DNA of 64,000 bases from Trichinella spiralis (GCA_000181795.3 CM012954.1:13498165-13562164); one strand, 5' to 3'. Positions 10,353 through 22,870 are shown, numbered from the stretch's first letter. Notes: a model not told the origin generated them from the sequence alone. Translations and numbers: made by a program.

Positions 10353-13300
10353 CGCATCAGAAAGCAGCTCAAATACTAAATACTTTTACCAAAAAATTAT
10401 TTAAATGTGAAAGTGCAACCAAACCATACGTTCCATTTATGGAACATACAATTATTAAAAAACTTATTTTAACGCAGTAGTTGAATTCTGTTATGTACAG
10501 TATCAAATAAACGAATGCAAGTTTAATTAAAATGATTTCTAATAACAAAATTTAACAATAACAAATAATGTTTAAATACATTATTTATGTTAAATTTATT
10601 CATATACAATTATTAAAAACAACATATATTGTTTTAGACTTATACGTTTTGCACGACAACGCATGATACAGTGGTTTTAGGACGCACTGAGGAATCATAA
10701 TCAATTGATGAACATTTCCGACAGTTTATCTACATGCATTACAGTTATTAAATATTATGTTCATATTATATTTTTAATTTTTTATATTATTTTCATTTAT
10801 ATTGCTTAATTAAAAAAGGAAAAACAAAATTCAGCATAACAATTGAACAGATGCTTATTAAATACCTAACATTAATACTGATCATCGAAATAAATAAAAA
10901 TTGCGTTTTAACCTTATTTAAGAAAAAAAATATAATTACACTAAAAGTACGAAGCAAAATAAGCCATATTGCAAAACAGTGACTTCACAAAAAACAATCA
11001 AACTTTTTGAATGATCAATTTTACAGTGTAACAAGATAAAAGAATGCTATAAAAAATATTATATTGATGATTAGGAAAAAAAATTGTATTTAGTAAAGTT
11101 CGGATATCTTTTACAAGATATTGCCAGTGACAAAATAGTATCAAAAAAGTATAAACTGGAATAATCCACATTACTGGTTGCCAAGTGAATATTTAGCAAA
11201 AAAGAAATTTGATGAGAAATGTGCTTGGCTTTTCAACTGTAGTTTGATTGCATGATTGATATTGAAATAACTTCACGTACACAGTAAAATGTTATGATCG
11301 TTAAACATAAATTTTCTCCATTAGCTCATCATTATCTTGAATACCACAAAATAGCTTTGCTTGTATTTGCTAGATTTAACAAGTCAACATGTCAGTATTT
11401 CGTGAAAAAAACATGCTTAAGAAAAACTATGCAATTAAATAATAAATTATAATGACGTGAGTGAAATGACGAATAAAAATATTTTTAAAAAATTAATGCC
11501 CAACATTTTTTATTCTCAGTTCTATTCTATAAATATTTTAGTTCCATCAGCATGTCGATGCTGTCAAATGCCAGTAACGCACTGCTAATTTTAACAAGTA
11601 ATGATGATCAGTGAGAATGCGCATGTAAAGTATAATTTACAATGATTGCAAAATTGTATCAACTATCTGCTTCAAAACAACAGATTTAAATGTAGAATTG
11701 CACAAAGCATTTGAAAAGAACTTCATTCCTGTTCAAAATCCAAACATAGCAGCCTTTGACTTTTCGTTAAGCCAGACAACCGCTATTTAAAATTTATCTA
11801 ACACTGCATTTTCCTACATTTCAAGTCAAGAGAATTTAATCGAAAACACATACTCCTTTTGGATACAATAATAAACAGCATAAAATTTATTCCAGTGCCG
11901 AAGAATTGCAAAATGAAAAAATAATCATCAAGTTAGTCAAACCAAAGTGTTAATTTCATTTTACGCATTAATTTATCTGAATTCGATAAGTTAAACAACT
12001 AAAATAATGTCTATGATGCTTGTCTCTATTTTATCAGTTGCATTTTTGGCATTTAATGACAAAATATTGTATTTTAAAAACAAAGCCTTCATTACACAAA
12101 CGTAATCATAGTATGCCAAGTCGGTATTAAATTAATGTCACGTATAAATAAAATATTTTCAAATACAAATTTAACTGTTGTAAATCTGTGTAACGCGAAT
12201 GCTAATCTGCAGTCTATCATATATACATTTTGCTTAAACGAAGAAAATGATACGACTTGATGGAAAGAACTTGATTTTTACTTTTCTGTAGTAGAACTGT
12301 AGAACTAGCTACAGTAAAAAAATTCCCCATCTGCATTGTTTCATCCCCGATCTCAACTAAATCTGTAAGACTGCGCAGAGCAATCTGAACTCTGAAAGCA
12401 CGTTAATATCGGCTGAACATTACATTTATTTCAAAAAAAACTGATGAGCTTAAAATACAAATTACAAAAATATCTCGTTTGCAAATATCTGAAATCAGTT
12501 GAATTTGAAAATATTTATTTTTAACCGGTTGAAAACAAATTGAAAATGCTAAATAGGCAGCTGTTGCAAAAATGATCATTTTTCATTTCTAAAATAAAAG
12601 CTCTAAGTTTAGAAATTATTTCGACATCAACATGGGAAGGTTTTAATAAAACTGCAAAATTAATATCAACACATGTTGCATGCTTATTTCAAATCAGAGC
12701 CTTTGATATTCTTTGAACATTTTATTATTAATTTAAAATAAAATTTTGATGTCAATACTTTTGACAAACAGTAATTTGATAATGTAATGTAAGTAACTGT
12801 CAGAAAAATATCCCTATTCAAATATCGACGTATCGATAGACAATTATTACATCACTAGCAAAAGCGAATTTGTAAATTTAAAATTCAAATTCATAATGCG
12901 CAGTTTGAAATTGCATTTTCGATGTCTTTTATATGTGTTCAGTTTATCATCAGAAGATATTGCAAAGTGAAAACTTCTGAGCAAATCACATAAACAAATT
13001 ATATCGCATTCAAAACATTTAAAAAGATTTACCTCTTTAGCGTCATTAAACAAAGTCGTAAATGCCGTATAAAAATCAAACCGAATCGCGATTTATACAT
13101 GCCACTTGCTGACTTCACATTTCGTATTGCGAATAAATTTCAAACAAACTTATCTTTGCTCCTTTGCTTTAGGCAAATTTTTTCGATCACATTTCATAAT
13201 TCACGGCAGTAGTAATTTTGGAACAATAACGGGACGGAAAAATTCTTTTTTCAAAAATAACATATTCGAATTTAAAGCATAAGTAATTTATAATTAAAGT

Positions 13301-13719
13301 TTCACTAATAGAAGAAAAAATAATTGACGCAAAATTTCCCCTCTTTTTGTCAAATTTCATAATTAAATTTGATAATAGAAGCGATCACTGAATTATGCAA
13401 ATTAATAATAGTGAAACGTCAAACAAAACTGAAGAAGAGTTTGGAAATGAATTTGAATAAAGTATGTTGAATTGAAATAATATGTTGAATAATAATTAGT
13501 GGTGGTGGTGGGGTTTTTCTGAATTTGCTTTCTGTATTGTTTGTGCAAAGTTTCGCTTCATCAGAGATATATGTTGTTGTCAAACGTCGATTGAGTTTGA
13601 AAAATTGTAAAATTTTTCAAAATTGAAATTCAACAACAGCTGCAGCAAGCTGAAAATTTATCAATCGCGTTTTAGCTGTCGTCAATCAAGCGACATAAGC
13701 GCAACTCTTGTCAAAATTT
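10353..13719. other. Long AT-rich intergenic region
   Basis: About 3.4 kb with no supported gene. Frames are short and rich in Phe, Lys, Asn and Ile, as expected of AT-rich noncoding DNA. A run of GGT/GGG-type sequence near 13500-13515 is the only local composition change. The region must hold the promoter of NDUFAF4 on its left and that of the cysteine-rich protein on its right (divergent arrangement). Confidence 0.5.
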
Positions 13720-13724
13720 TATAA

Positions 13725-13732
13725 TATAAAAG
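13725..13732 (+). promoter_or_regulatory. TATA box of the cysteine-rich protein gene
   Basis: The sequence TATAAAAG matches the metazoan TATA consensus, with a second overlapping TATAA just upstream at 13720. It lies 70 nt before the ATG at 13802, leaving room for a start site near 13755-13762 and a short leader. A strong TATA box fits a regulated, abundantly expressed secreted product. The promoter role is inferred from sequence and position only. Confidence 0.6.
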
Positions 13733-13801
13733 CGTCGTTTCAGCACAGAGTTCATTTTCAAAGTGCCCCTCAACAGCAGCACTGCAAAAAGAAAAGCAGA
13801 T

Positions 13802-15398
13802 ATGGCTTTCTCAACTATTGTCGTGCTTTTTGTTGCAGCCGTTGGTTTCGGTAACAGTAGTTGGCGACAGTTTTGTGCTTTGTTATTATTATTATAATTT
13901 TTTTAATTTACCACAGAAATTTCGTCGGCCGACACATGTCCCGAATTTGGAGAATGGAAACCTTGGACAGAATGTTTATGGTATCCGATGCAGAATATTT
14001 ACGACAAAATGACCGCCAGTTGTGGTTTGCCTGGACATCGCAATTTGACGAACATTTTGCCTCTACCACCGGGCTTTACTATCCCTCCACCTTGTGGTCA
14101 TTGCAGTTTCAAGACCCGCTGTCGTACACGTCCGAAGAAGGAAGGATGCTAGTAAAAAGGAAAAAAAATTAATTTTTTGCAACATTTTATGAAATAAACT
14201 CCCGTTTTAGCCCATTCGACGGTGAACGAGAAATCTGCCACGAACATGGCGATATTTGCACCATAGCTAAACTGCCAGGAATTGGCTGCGGTTGGACAGT
14301 TTTGCAAGAAGTGGTCAAGCAGTGTTTGTCCAGACCTGACATACCTGAATATATGAGAGCTGGTTATAAGAAGCTGTTCCACATGTTGCCCAAAGGCCAT
14401 TGTATTGAGTAAGTGAAGTGTAGTGTAGTGGAAAACGTTCGAAAGTTTATCCATCATTCCCTTTGCAGGAAAGATAATCAGTGCAAATGTTGCTGCGGAG
14501 ATTACGAACCCAACGAAGATGGAACTGAATGTGTTAAACAACAAGGTAATTAGGGATATTGATAAGGATAATTGATAAGAAATATTGAAAAATAAAAATG
14601 ACGACAGTTATGCTAAATTTGATTTTTCGCAGATCATCAGTGTGCCCCGTTCAATGAACCCGGAGATTGGAGTGAATGTTTGTGGTTCCCGTTGGCGGAT
14701 ATGTTCAAGAAGGTGCAAAGCCATTGCGGTGTCGAAGGCAAGCCTGAAGGTCTGTCTCCAAGTTCGCTGGCACCGGCCGGATTTCAGATTCCGGAGAAGT
14801 GCGGCTTTTGCTCGTTCCGCTTGAAATGCCAAAGTCGAGAGAAGAAAGAGGGATGCTTCCCGTTGAAGGTGGATAAGAAAAGTTGCGGCGCTGAAGACTG
14901 TCCAACTTGCGGAGATGTGTGCACCTTGGACAAGCAGAACAACAGCTGCGCGTTTACAAAGGCAATGGGAATGAAATTCTGGAACAGCTTTGCGCACAAA
15001 GCAAAAGAAAGCAATTTAGCTCACTGGCGTCGTGATGGTTATGCGGATCTGTTCAAATTTTTACCATACGGTCATTGCAAAGAGTAAGAATAGTTTTGAA
15101 CAAAATTAATTTAAACCATGTTGTAAATTATGCTTTCAGAGTGGGCGACAAATGCAAATGCTGCTGTCATCCGTATGAACCGAACGAAGACGGCACTGCT
15201 TGTGTAGTGAAGCAATATTGTAAATCGTTGGAAGAGGTAGGAGGCAAAAAGCAGCAGAAAGATCAACCAGAAAGTGAAAAGAAAGCTGAAAATATGCCCG
15301 AAACTACTGGAAACGCATCCCATCATCAGCATCGCCATCATCACGGCGACAGTAGCAGCGAAAGTCACGAACAACATCATCATCATCATCATCATTGA
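13802..15398 (+). CDS. Secreted protein with two cysteine-rich repeats and a His-rich tail
   Basis: Six exons: 13802-13850, 13917-14151, 14211-14408, 14469-14545, 14633-15083 and 15140-15398, 422 residues, all in phase. Exon 1 encodes a signal peptide (MAFSTIVVLFVAAVGF). Two homologous cysteine-rich repeats follow. Each begins with a W-x-E-C-L-W block (repeat 1 GEWKPWTECLWYP, repeat 2 GDWSECLWFP) that recalls the start of a thrombospondin type-1 module. Each then has CG-x-CSF, KKEGC, PKGHC/PYGHC and a final CKCCC-x6-NEDGT-x-CV block. The C-terminal 70 residues are charged and end in runs of histidine, a likely metal-binding tail. I do not recognise the family by name. Extracellular or cuticle-associated function is inference. 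Exon boundaries ahead of each CKCCC block fall at the same phase (GA|), supporting duplication of an ancestral gene segment. Confidence 0.85.
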
Positions 15399-16986
15399 AA
15401 GCAGAAAAATATTTCGTCTCCTTCCTGACTTAGAGTTTTTGAATATTATTGCTTTGCTTTAGTCATAAAATCAACGCTCATTAATTATTATATCATGCAG
15501 TTTCATGGTTGGAGGCATAACATATAAATATATACAATTATTATATTTTCATATATGATTTTCAGTGACACATTGAAATTATTCAGAATTGATCAACATT
15601 TAAAAACATTCGTTCATCACTGTAGTTTGGGGCTTATTAAAAATGCATTCATTTTAAATAGAACTTTGTTTATGATATCCTGTAAAGCACTTGCATAGAT
15701 AATGTTTATCCATCTGCAAAAGCATCAATTTTAATGTTAAGCAACACAACTACTTTAATAAATATACATATTCTCAGATTGTTCAAAAAATAAGAAAACC
15801 ACTTTAAAGTTTTTATAATATTATCTCCAAAAAATTGCTAAAATTGTGAATTTTAAAACTTAGCATTGTGCAACTAGATGAACTCAACTTGAAGGATCAC
15901 TAGTTGGTTTCAATTTTGCATTGTTGAATTTCATCATGTTCAAATAAAATTGCATATTGCTGAAAACAACATATATAATATTTAAATGGTTGAATTTTAA
16001 AATTTTTAGATGGCTAAAACGCTTCTGCAGCAAATGCAATAATTATCAGTTTTAAAAACAGAGCGTTGACAGAAACATAAATCACCAACAGAACACCAGT
16101 TGCTACAATTGTCAAGCAATTGAACATTAGCCGATAGCTGGAAATATGTTGAAAAAAAAAGCGACAGCAGGCTATCAATTAAGCAGAATAGCAGAAGAAC
16201 AAAGTTTCAAGCACAAAAGCAGCCGCCGTGACAGTAGTGCTTTTGACAAATTTCTGCTAAGCACTTGTCTTTTTCAAAGCACAACAGATGCACCAATTTC
16301 ACTTTCCAACTTTTCAAATCGATTTGTCATTTCTAAATTTAATTCACTTTTCCAAATCAAACGGCAGCGTTTGTTCACTTTTATATGCAATAGTAAATTA
16401 TGCGAAAATTCCATTCCATTCTTAGATTGATGATGAATGGAGCACTTTTTTGTCAGAGTACTTTTGATTGAAATTTTACTTTCGAAATTCGCATTCAACA
16501 TTCTCTCACACAGCATTTGAAAAGTATAACATTGCAAAAAAACCTTTTAAAACGTTGCCAATTATGTGTAAACATACGGTTGCATTCGCAAACTGCTAAG
16601 CAAAGCAAAGCAATTCCGTATTCATCCGTTTGCAACATGTCGATACACAATTGCTTTCAAGAGAAATACTAACATTCAATCGTTACTGTTGATAAAACTA
16701 TGTGTAGAGTGTAATTTTTAAAAAGCTATTTTTAGATATAAATATTACAATTCACGTTATTTTTTCCAAGAAACCAGTTTCATTTACAGATTAATATTGT
16801 AAAATCATTGTTTTCATATCATTGTTTGAATTCAAAATCACTACTTATCTGTTGCAAGTAAGAAAAAAAATAAGAAAAGATTTTTATTTATAAGTTAAAA
16901 AAATTTTTATTTTTAAAATTTATCTATCTGTTTTGCTGATGCCTGATTTTTTCATCTTAACTTTTTGCTTGAACAACACGGGACCA

Positions 16987-17040
16987 ATGAATGAAAGAAA
17001 GAAAGAATGAATGAATGAATGGATGGAAGGAAAGAATGAA
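16987..17040. repeat. GAAT/GAAA simple repeat
   Basis: A run of tetranucleotides AATG, AAAG and GAAT with drift to GGAT and GGAA. It is a purine-rich microsatellite in intergenic DNA with no sign of coding use. Confidence 0.8.
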
Positions 17041-17126
17041 TTGCTCACTTGTTCAACGTAATATAGCGTTCGCATGCCGTCAGGCTTACCAGATGTTGCA
17101 GTAAGATTTTTTTCGCTGTAGTAAAG

Positions 17127-17175
17127 GCTTGCTTGCACGTTTGTTAGCCTGGCTGCTTGAACGCTTGTTCGCCTG
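17127..17175. repeat. Imperfect tandem direct repeat of about 24 nt
   Basis: Two adjacent copies share the pattern GC(T)TGCTTG-ACG-TTGTT-GCCT (17127-17150 and 17152-17175), differing at a few positions. They sit in a locally GC-richer patch upstream of the membrane-protein gene. This could be a minor satellite seed or paired binding sites. Function is unknown. Confidence 0.5.
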
Positions 17176-18420
17176 CTAGTTTGCGCATTTCTTGCTCAGT
17201 CACTATTCTTGGGGCGGTACAGGATGGAATGTCTTTACGGGCATTGTAAGTTCAGCAATACAATGACCACGTAACGACATTCTGACGTGTGCAGTTCCTC
17301 TTCTACGTAATTTGGTAAAAATTTTTACGAGAAAAACCTCACACCTCTTCATCATCTATCTGATCATCATCAACATTGGTAAGTTGTAAGACATTTTTAG
17401 CAGAAGAAAGCAAATTATGAAACAAAACCAAAATTTTAAAACAATAAATAAATTTCTTAATGTATACTTTGATAAAGTTTACAAACGCTTAAAATGCAAA
17501 TTTGCAAAAAAAATTTTGATGTCATATAGCGAACAAAATTCATTTTTTTTCCTAAGCTATAAAAATATGCAAACCAGAAAATAATTTTGTCTCAGTATGT
17601 TACACTGATGAAAAAGACAGTTTACCATTATTCAATTAAACGATCATTTAGTTGTCATAGATTGTACAATTTTGTCAATTTTGAATACTGCAAACTACCT
17701 GTGCAAACGCAAAAAGCTGTGTTTAAAAGAAAACTTTAACAGTTATAAAATTTCCAAAGTTTAAACTGTTGTTATTTTTGGTGATAGAAATATCTTTTTG
17801 AAAGAAACAATTCATGCTGTTTAGTTCTATTTGAAACGCACAACGTGGTAGAGGAAAGTGCAAGTTTGTAGCAACAGTTCAAAACGTACAAATGCGGCTA
17901 AAAGTTTGCAAAAATATTTGACAAAATTAAATTTTCAACTATTCCTTTAATTTCATTTTTATCTGATTGATTTGAAATTAATGTACATCAGTGAAGCAAA
18001 ACAAAAGCTTCTGCTGAAAGGAAAATATTTTTTCTCGAATCATTAACCAAGCAAACATTAACCAAACTTCAAGCAACGTTTTCATTCAATAATTGTCAAA
18101 CTGAAGAAAATATAAAATTGTTCGTATGTGTAAATAAATAAATTTGTTAACGTATTTCATGGTAAAATATGAAGTTAAAGTTGCTACCAGTAACTAACCT
18201 AACTATCAATTTTTGTCAAAATAGAATAAAATTGTTAATTTTTTTACCAAAATGAAAGCAGATGTATTACTTTTTAAAATATCTACCCAATTTTTAAATA
18301 TATTTAATGGTTTTTTAGTATTGAAACTTGCAATTATGACATTTAAATTTATAATTAAACCTGAAAATCTTTATATAATTGTAATTACGGTGTACTCTCC
18401 TGCCGGTAATCTGAATTCTG

Positions 18421-19020
18421 ATGGAAGATGTGGGTGCTGGTTTTGTTTTTCCCAGCAATGTGATTATGCTAATTGCTGTCTCAGTTTCATTGCTGCTTAC
18501 ATTATCATGTTTGATTTGTCGCAAAGCAAATCGACCAAGTCAAATTCCGTCGAACCAACCGTCGAAATCCATTGACGTTTTCGATCAGTGTTCTTCTGTT
18601 GAACTGAAACATTATAGAAAAGTCTACGACTCGTCCCAGTTACCGGAAATAAAAATTGAAAACAGAAATGAAAACTCATCTACAAGCAAATCTCCCGAAA
18701 CGCTGATCAGAATTCGCCATGATTCATTTGCGCACGAATTGGAAGCGATGCAGAGAACGCTTGCCGACAGCGATCACGACGCCAACTCCAGTTCATCAAA
18801 ATTGACCGTAACGTATGCGAATGACATTTTGGACTGCGATTTAGCGTTAGCAATTGCGAGCGATTTAACATCTAGAAATTCGGTATTTTTATCCCGATTG
18901 ACCAAATCGCCAGTTTCTAATCGTGCCCACAATAACGATATCATCATGTCCCCTAGCTTATTGCCCGCAATGCTTCACGACGACGTTCGTATACTGGGAA
19001 AAGAACGCACTCCAGTTTAG
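18421..19020 (+). CDS. Small single-pass membrane protein with Ser-rich cytoplasmic tail
   Basis: 199 residues, ATG to TAG without introns. A hydrophobic segment at residues about 13-36 is followed by CRKANRP, a typical positive stop-transfer, so the long C-terminal part should be cytoplasmic. There is no cleavable signal peptide ahead of it. The tail is Ser/Asp/Asn-rich, predicted to be mostly disordered, and has Cys residues beside the membrane (SCLICRK) that could be palmitoylated. The last residues RTPV fit a class I PDZ-binding motif (T-x-V). Codon use is less AT-biased than the flanks, which supports coding. I do not recognise the family. An upstream exon carrying an ectodomain cannot be excluded, since the sequence 5' of the ATG gives no clear boundary. 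Confidence 0.6.
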   Translation: MEDVGAGFVFPSNVIMLIAVSVSLLLTLSCLICRKANRPSQIPSNQPSKSIDVFDQCSSVELKHYRKVYDSSQLPEIKIENRNENSSTSKSPETLIRIRHDSFAHELEAMQRTLADSDHDANSSSSKLTVTYANDILDCDLALAIASDLTSRNSVFLSRLTKSPVSNRAHNNDIIMSPSLLPAMLHDDVRILGKERTPV

Positions 19021-19464
19021 CCTGTTTATCATTTTTATTTTTTCAAAATTTGCAAGTTTTTACTGAAACGGCTTTTCATTCGTGTCTCTCTTTCAATGCT
19101 TTGGTGATATTTGCATTTTCAGAGTGTGCTTTTGATCGCCATTTACCGTTGACGACCGTGTCGCGTAACAATTATTACACGATGATATATGTAAAGAAGG
19201 TGGTTTTCAACTGAAAAATAATATTTTACAACGCCGGGCAGGTAGTTCTGTGATTAGAAGTGTTTGTGTGTGCTGAAATTAAAAGCTTAGTATTATTGTG
19301 TATTAGTTGTTACTTGATGCGTTGAAAAATTGATCCTAGCAATGCAATCCTAGCTACAGGGTGACAAATATTTAACCAAATAGAAAAAAAAGCAACTAGC
19401 ACAAAAAGTAACGGAAATACGTTCACAATGAGGATGTGTATTTTGTTCGAATTGGCCATTTGTT

Positions 19465-19480
19465 CGTACGTACGTACGTA
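19465..19480. repeat. CGTA tetranucleotide repeat (self-complementary)
   Basis: Four copies of CGTA in tandem make a 16-nt run that reads almost the same on both strands. It is short and intergenic. Confidence 0.8.
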
Positions 19481-20924
19481 TTTTTCATAAACGCATCAAC
19501 GCAGTCAGCTTGCAACGAGCAATGAGAACTAGACAGCGTTGTACAAATTGTCACAGTTCATTAGTTGGGTAAATTTGATGGATGATCAGTGCATCGAATT
19601 TTGTATACTTTGTACACTTTTACAAATAGTAGCATAAAAAAAGTACTATAAACTGAAAAATAACACTTGGATTATAGCTTTTCCGTTCGTTCGGCGGCAC
19701 TCATTGAAGATCAAGTGACGTTTGTGAATGGTTTCTGTTGAAAATTTTAAGATAATATTTTAAAACTGAAAGCAAACAGAAATGATTGTGCCAGGATTAT
19801 ATGCTGACTTTCTTCTCAAAACTAACATAAAATGAAAACACCGTCTACGATAGCATTCTAATTCATCACAGATTGCATTATTTTTCATTGCGCGCAATAT
19901 TGCACAGTCTGTTTGCTGAAACAGTTTCAAATGTTTGTATTCTCAACACCATCATTGCTAATCTTATACTTTCATTGGGAAAACTGGATGACTTATACTG
20001 TAATAATAGCAGAGAGCGAGATGTTTGTTACAACAACAATTTGAACTGTAGTTCACTACATTGAGCAAACAAGTTTTATCATTGTACAAGCCGTAGGGAG
20101 CTTTTCAATAGTGACGGATAGGCATTTGCGATGCACATAAAAACGCACAACAAATTTCAAACGAAGAAAACGACTCGTTTTAAACCAAAAACCCGTTGTT
20201 TAAAATTTACGTCATACCTGATTGTTGAAAATTACAGTAATCGTTGAGGATAAGAAAATTTTATAGAAAATTATTGTAAAATTAATTTTTTTTAAAAAAA
20301 TCCACAGATTTTAAACAATAATAAGTTAATAGTACTTACAGAATGAATAAAAACTGTGAATATTGAGTTGACGTATGGACGCTTTCATAATTCACAACTC
20401 TCGTCATGTAAATATTATGGGATCGTTAGTGTACTGAGTGTTCGTAATTAAATGGCTTGTCACGTCAATGGCAATGTATAGAATGGATTATTGGATAGAA
20501 AATTTCTTGATAGGCGAATGTTTGTTTTTCAACGAACTACTTTCGCTGATAAGAAATTAGTGAAAATTTGAATAAATTATACATTGTTCTTACGTATCCG
20601 ATTGATTAATTTTGAAATGATGAAAATTGTTCTAAAATAGATTTCAATTTCAATTAAAAGAAGAATTAAAATAAAAAACTGAATAGAATTCACCATTGCA
20701 AAGAGAAAATGCAAGATGTTACAGTGCGATTTGAAATTTGTTTAAAATTCGTCGTCGTTGTGTATATTTAACATTTCGATTCAAAATATACACATTAGTA
20801 ATAAAAGCAAAAAATGAAAAAAAAGCAAAGAACAGATAAATTGTCAAATAATGATTGTTTGTAATTTGGAAATTGTTATTAAAATAAAACCTTGCGTGTT
20901 ATTTATTTATTGAAGATAGTATCA

Positions 20925-20942
20925 ATCAATCGATCGATTGAT
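20925..20942. repeat. Perfect 18-bp palindrome
   Basis: ATCAATCGATCGATTGAT reads the same on both strands. It contains two overlapping ATCGAT sites. It could bind a dimeric factor or simply reflect ATCA/ATCG slippage. No gene is nearby. Confidence 0.75.
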
Positions 20943-21146
20943 CTATCGGTATCCGGTATTGAAAGTTTTGTGCTAATTTTATAACGTTGTATTGATTTGA
21001 TTTGATTTTGTTATATTTAAAAATTTCTAGTTTACAATAAAGAAAATGATCATAGCAAACAAGCGGCATGATATGAGACAAAATTTCTGTCTGTGTCTGA
21101 TGAAAAGATGACAGACAGACAGAGAAAGCTCTTCTGATGGAAAAAG

Positions 21147-21168
21147 CTGACGCCACCGCTGGCGTCAG
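21147..21168. repeat. GC-rich inverted repeat (9-bp stem, 4-nt loop)
   Basis: CTGACGCCA and TGGCGTCAG flank a CCGC loop, giving a stable hairpin in otherwise AT-rich DNA. It is not part of any supported gene. It could be a structured RNA element or a bipartite protein site (each arm includes TGACGCC/GGCGTCA, near the CRE/ATF half-site TGACG). Confidence 0.7.
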
Positions 21169-22669
21169 ACTTTTCAGCTAGAATAAGTCCGACGAGAATG
21201 CTAACTATGCTATGCTATGCTATATAACGAGCGCACTTGAAAATTTCAAATTTCAAAAGCTTCAAATGTTTTGCAAGGTTGTTGGAAAAATTGTTGAAAG
21301 TTATAAAAAGAACAACTCCAACAATTCCAGTCGACATTTTTCTTTTTTGCTTTGCTTTTTGTTCTTGATCATCCAAAATTCAGTCAGCTTACCAACCATT
21401 AGCTTTGTCGATGTGAACAAGATCAAAGCCAGGCCGCGCATCTTGTTGTTCTGACAATTTGAAATTGGATATAGCTATTCTGAATTTGGGAAGTGAGCAC
21501 AGACGTTCGGGCTCAAATTGGCATTCGAGACCAGGCGGCACCGGCTTATACACATTTGAAATTGAATACCTGCGTTGAATTTTCCAATGCAAAATTGAAT
21601 CCTATGCTAATTCAATTATTTTTTTTCCCCATCTTCTCCCCTACCCCTACCTCTATCCATACTGTATTTCGAACTTTTATTCTTCAACAATGTATCTCTG
21701 TCAATCGGGGCTGGCCAGTTTGCTCAAATTTCGCATTCCGCGACCAAATAAGCTAAGCAGATGAGTAAACAATGCTTATCGTTCAAAATTATAGCCGAAG
21801 ACCAAAGTTGTGGCACAATAGTGGAAAATGCTTTTCAAAGACGACCGAGTATGTTGATCGACGTTCAACGTATCAGCCGGCGGCTTTGGAACAGTCAAAT
21901 TTTGTCAAATGACGTCAGTGAATGTTGTTGAAACGTCCAACTTTACTGTAATACTAATTATATATATATATATATTAATATTAAAGAAAAGAAAGACGCT
22001 CAAAGCTTTACAATGGGAAAAATTTGCATATATATATTTGCGGAATGTGGAAAATGAAATTTGAATTTTGTCGTAAAACAGTAATTTCAAACAATTGTTC
22101 GCTCGTACAGTTGATAAATTTGAATTCACAAAAAAATCTCTGATTATTGATTCGAGAAAAATGTCAGAAGAAAAACTTTTTTCTACATCAGCTCTCAAAG
22201 ATGATTGCACCATTTCAATGCCATCCTGTGATTGTTGATTTATTCCAATTAATTCTTTTACAAAACAAAAAAAAACATTTTCCCATTTCAAAATTCTCAT
22301 GATTGGAATTTTCTATTTGAAATATGATTCAAAAAAACAAAAAGTATTTCGTTGGCATTTTTCAAAGCTCAGTACTGTTTCGTGTAGATGTTGTGAATGT
22401 TGCTTTCAAAAAAAACAACAGAAAATTATACATTGCTGCTGTTTCTCAAAGGAATGATAAACTTTGCATTTCATTGTTGTCAAATGTTTTTTTTTGTTTT
22501 GTTTTTAAATTTTATGTAAATTTGTTTTCACAAGTTGAATAGCATCAATTTTAAATTTATCTTTTGTTAGTTTTGGAAAACACAATAATCAAATAATTAA
22601 TTTTGTGAAAATTAAAAGTGAAAATTTCAAATTTTGTCTACCATCTAAAAATAAAATGCAAATTGTTCA

Positions 22670-22870
22670 ATGTAGCTGGGCCAGCAGCTGTGGAAAATAC
22701 GAACGACAGAGGCCAGTCGACGTGCTTGTGACAAGCAATGTCGACCAATGGACCAATGAGAGTGGAGCGCGGGCGTTCAAGAGCGTTCAGCTCACCTGGT
22801 CGATAACAGCTGAGGAGATGCGGATCCAGTTTCGGCACTAGCGGCGCCGTGGCGCTACACGTTCGGCTAA
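22670..22870. promoter_or_regulatory. Candidate regulatory block upstream of SFRP
   Basis: A locally GC-richer 200-bp patch. It contains two CCAAT boxes 8 bp apart (22745-22749 and 22753-22757), E-boxes CAGCTG (22685-22690 and 22807-22812) and CACCTG (22793-22798), and many CpG steps. It lies 0.5-0.7 kb before the SFRP start codon. The dense motifs suggest a promoter or enhancer. Assignment to SFRP rests only on position. Confidence 0.4.

Larger units (their letters stand above)
15399..18420. other. Intergenic region, mostly featureless
   Basis: About 3 kb. The frame at 16146-16430 has an ATG and 94 codons but no recognisable motif. Simple GAAT/GAAA repeats lie at 16987-17040. From about 17040 to 17320 the DNA is less AT-rich and contains an imperfect direct repeat and a GGGGCGG box near 17211. 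This may be an upstream exon or promoter of the membrane-protein gene at 18421. Nothing else is seen. Confidence 0.45.

Noticed and set aside
15111-15395. Met-rich antisense frame opposite the His-rich tail
   Set aside because: It is the complement of CAT codons (ATG on the other strand), an artefact of the His repeat.
16146-16430. 94-codon frame with ATG in intergenic DNA
   Set aside because: No signal peptide, domain or codon bias, and frames of this length occur by chance here.
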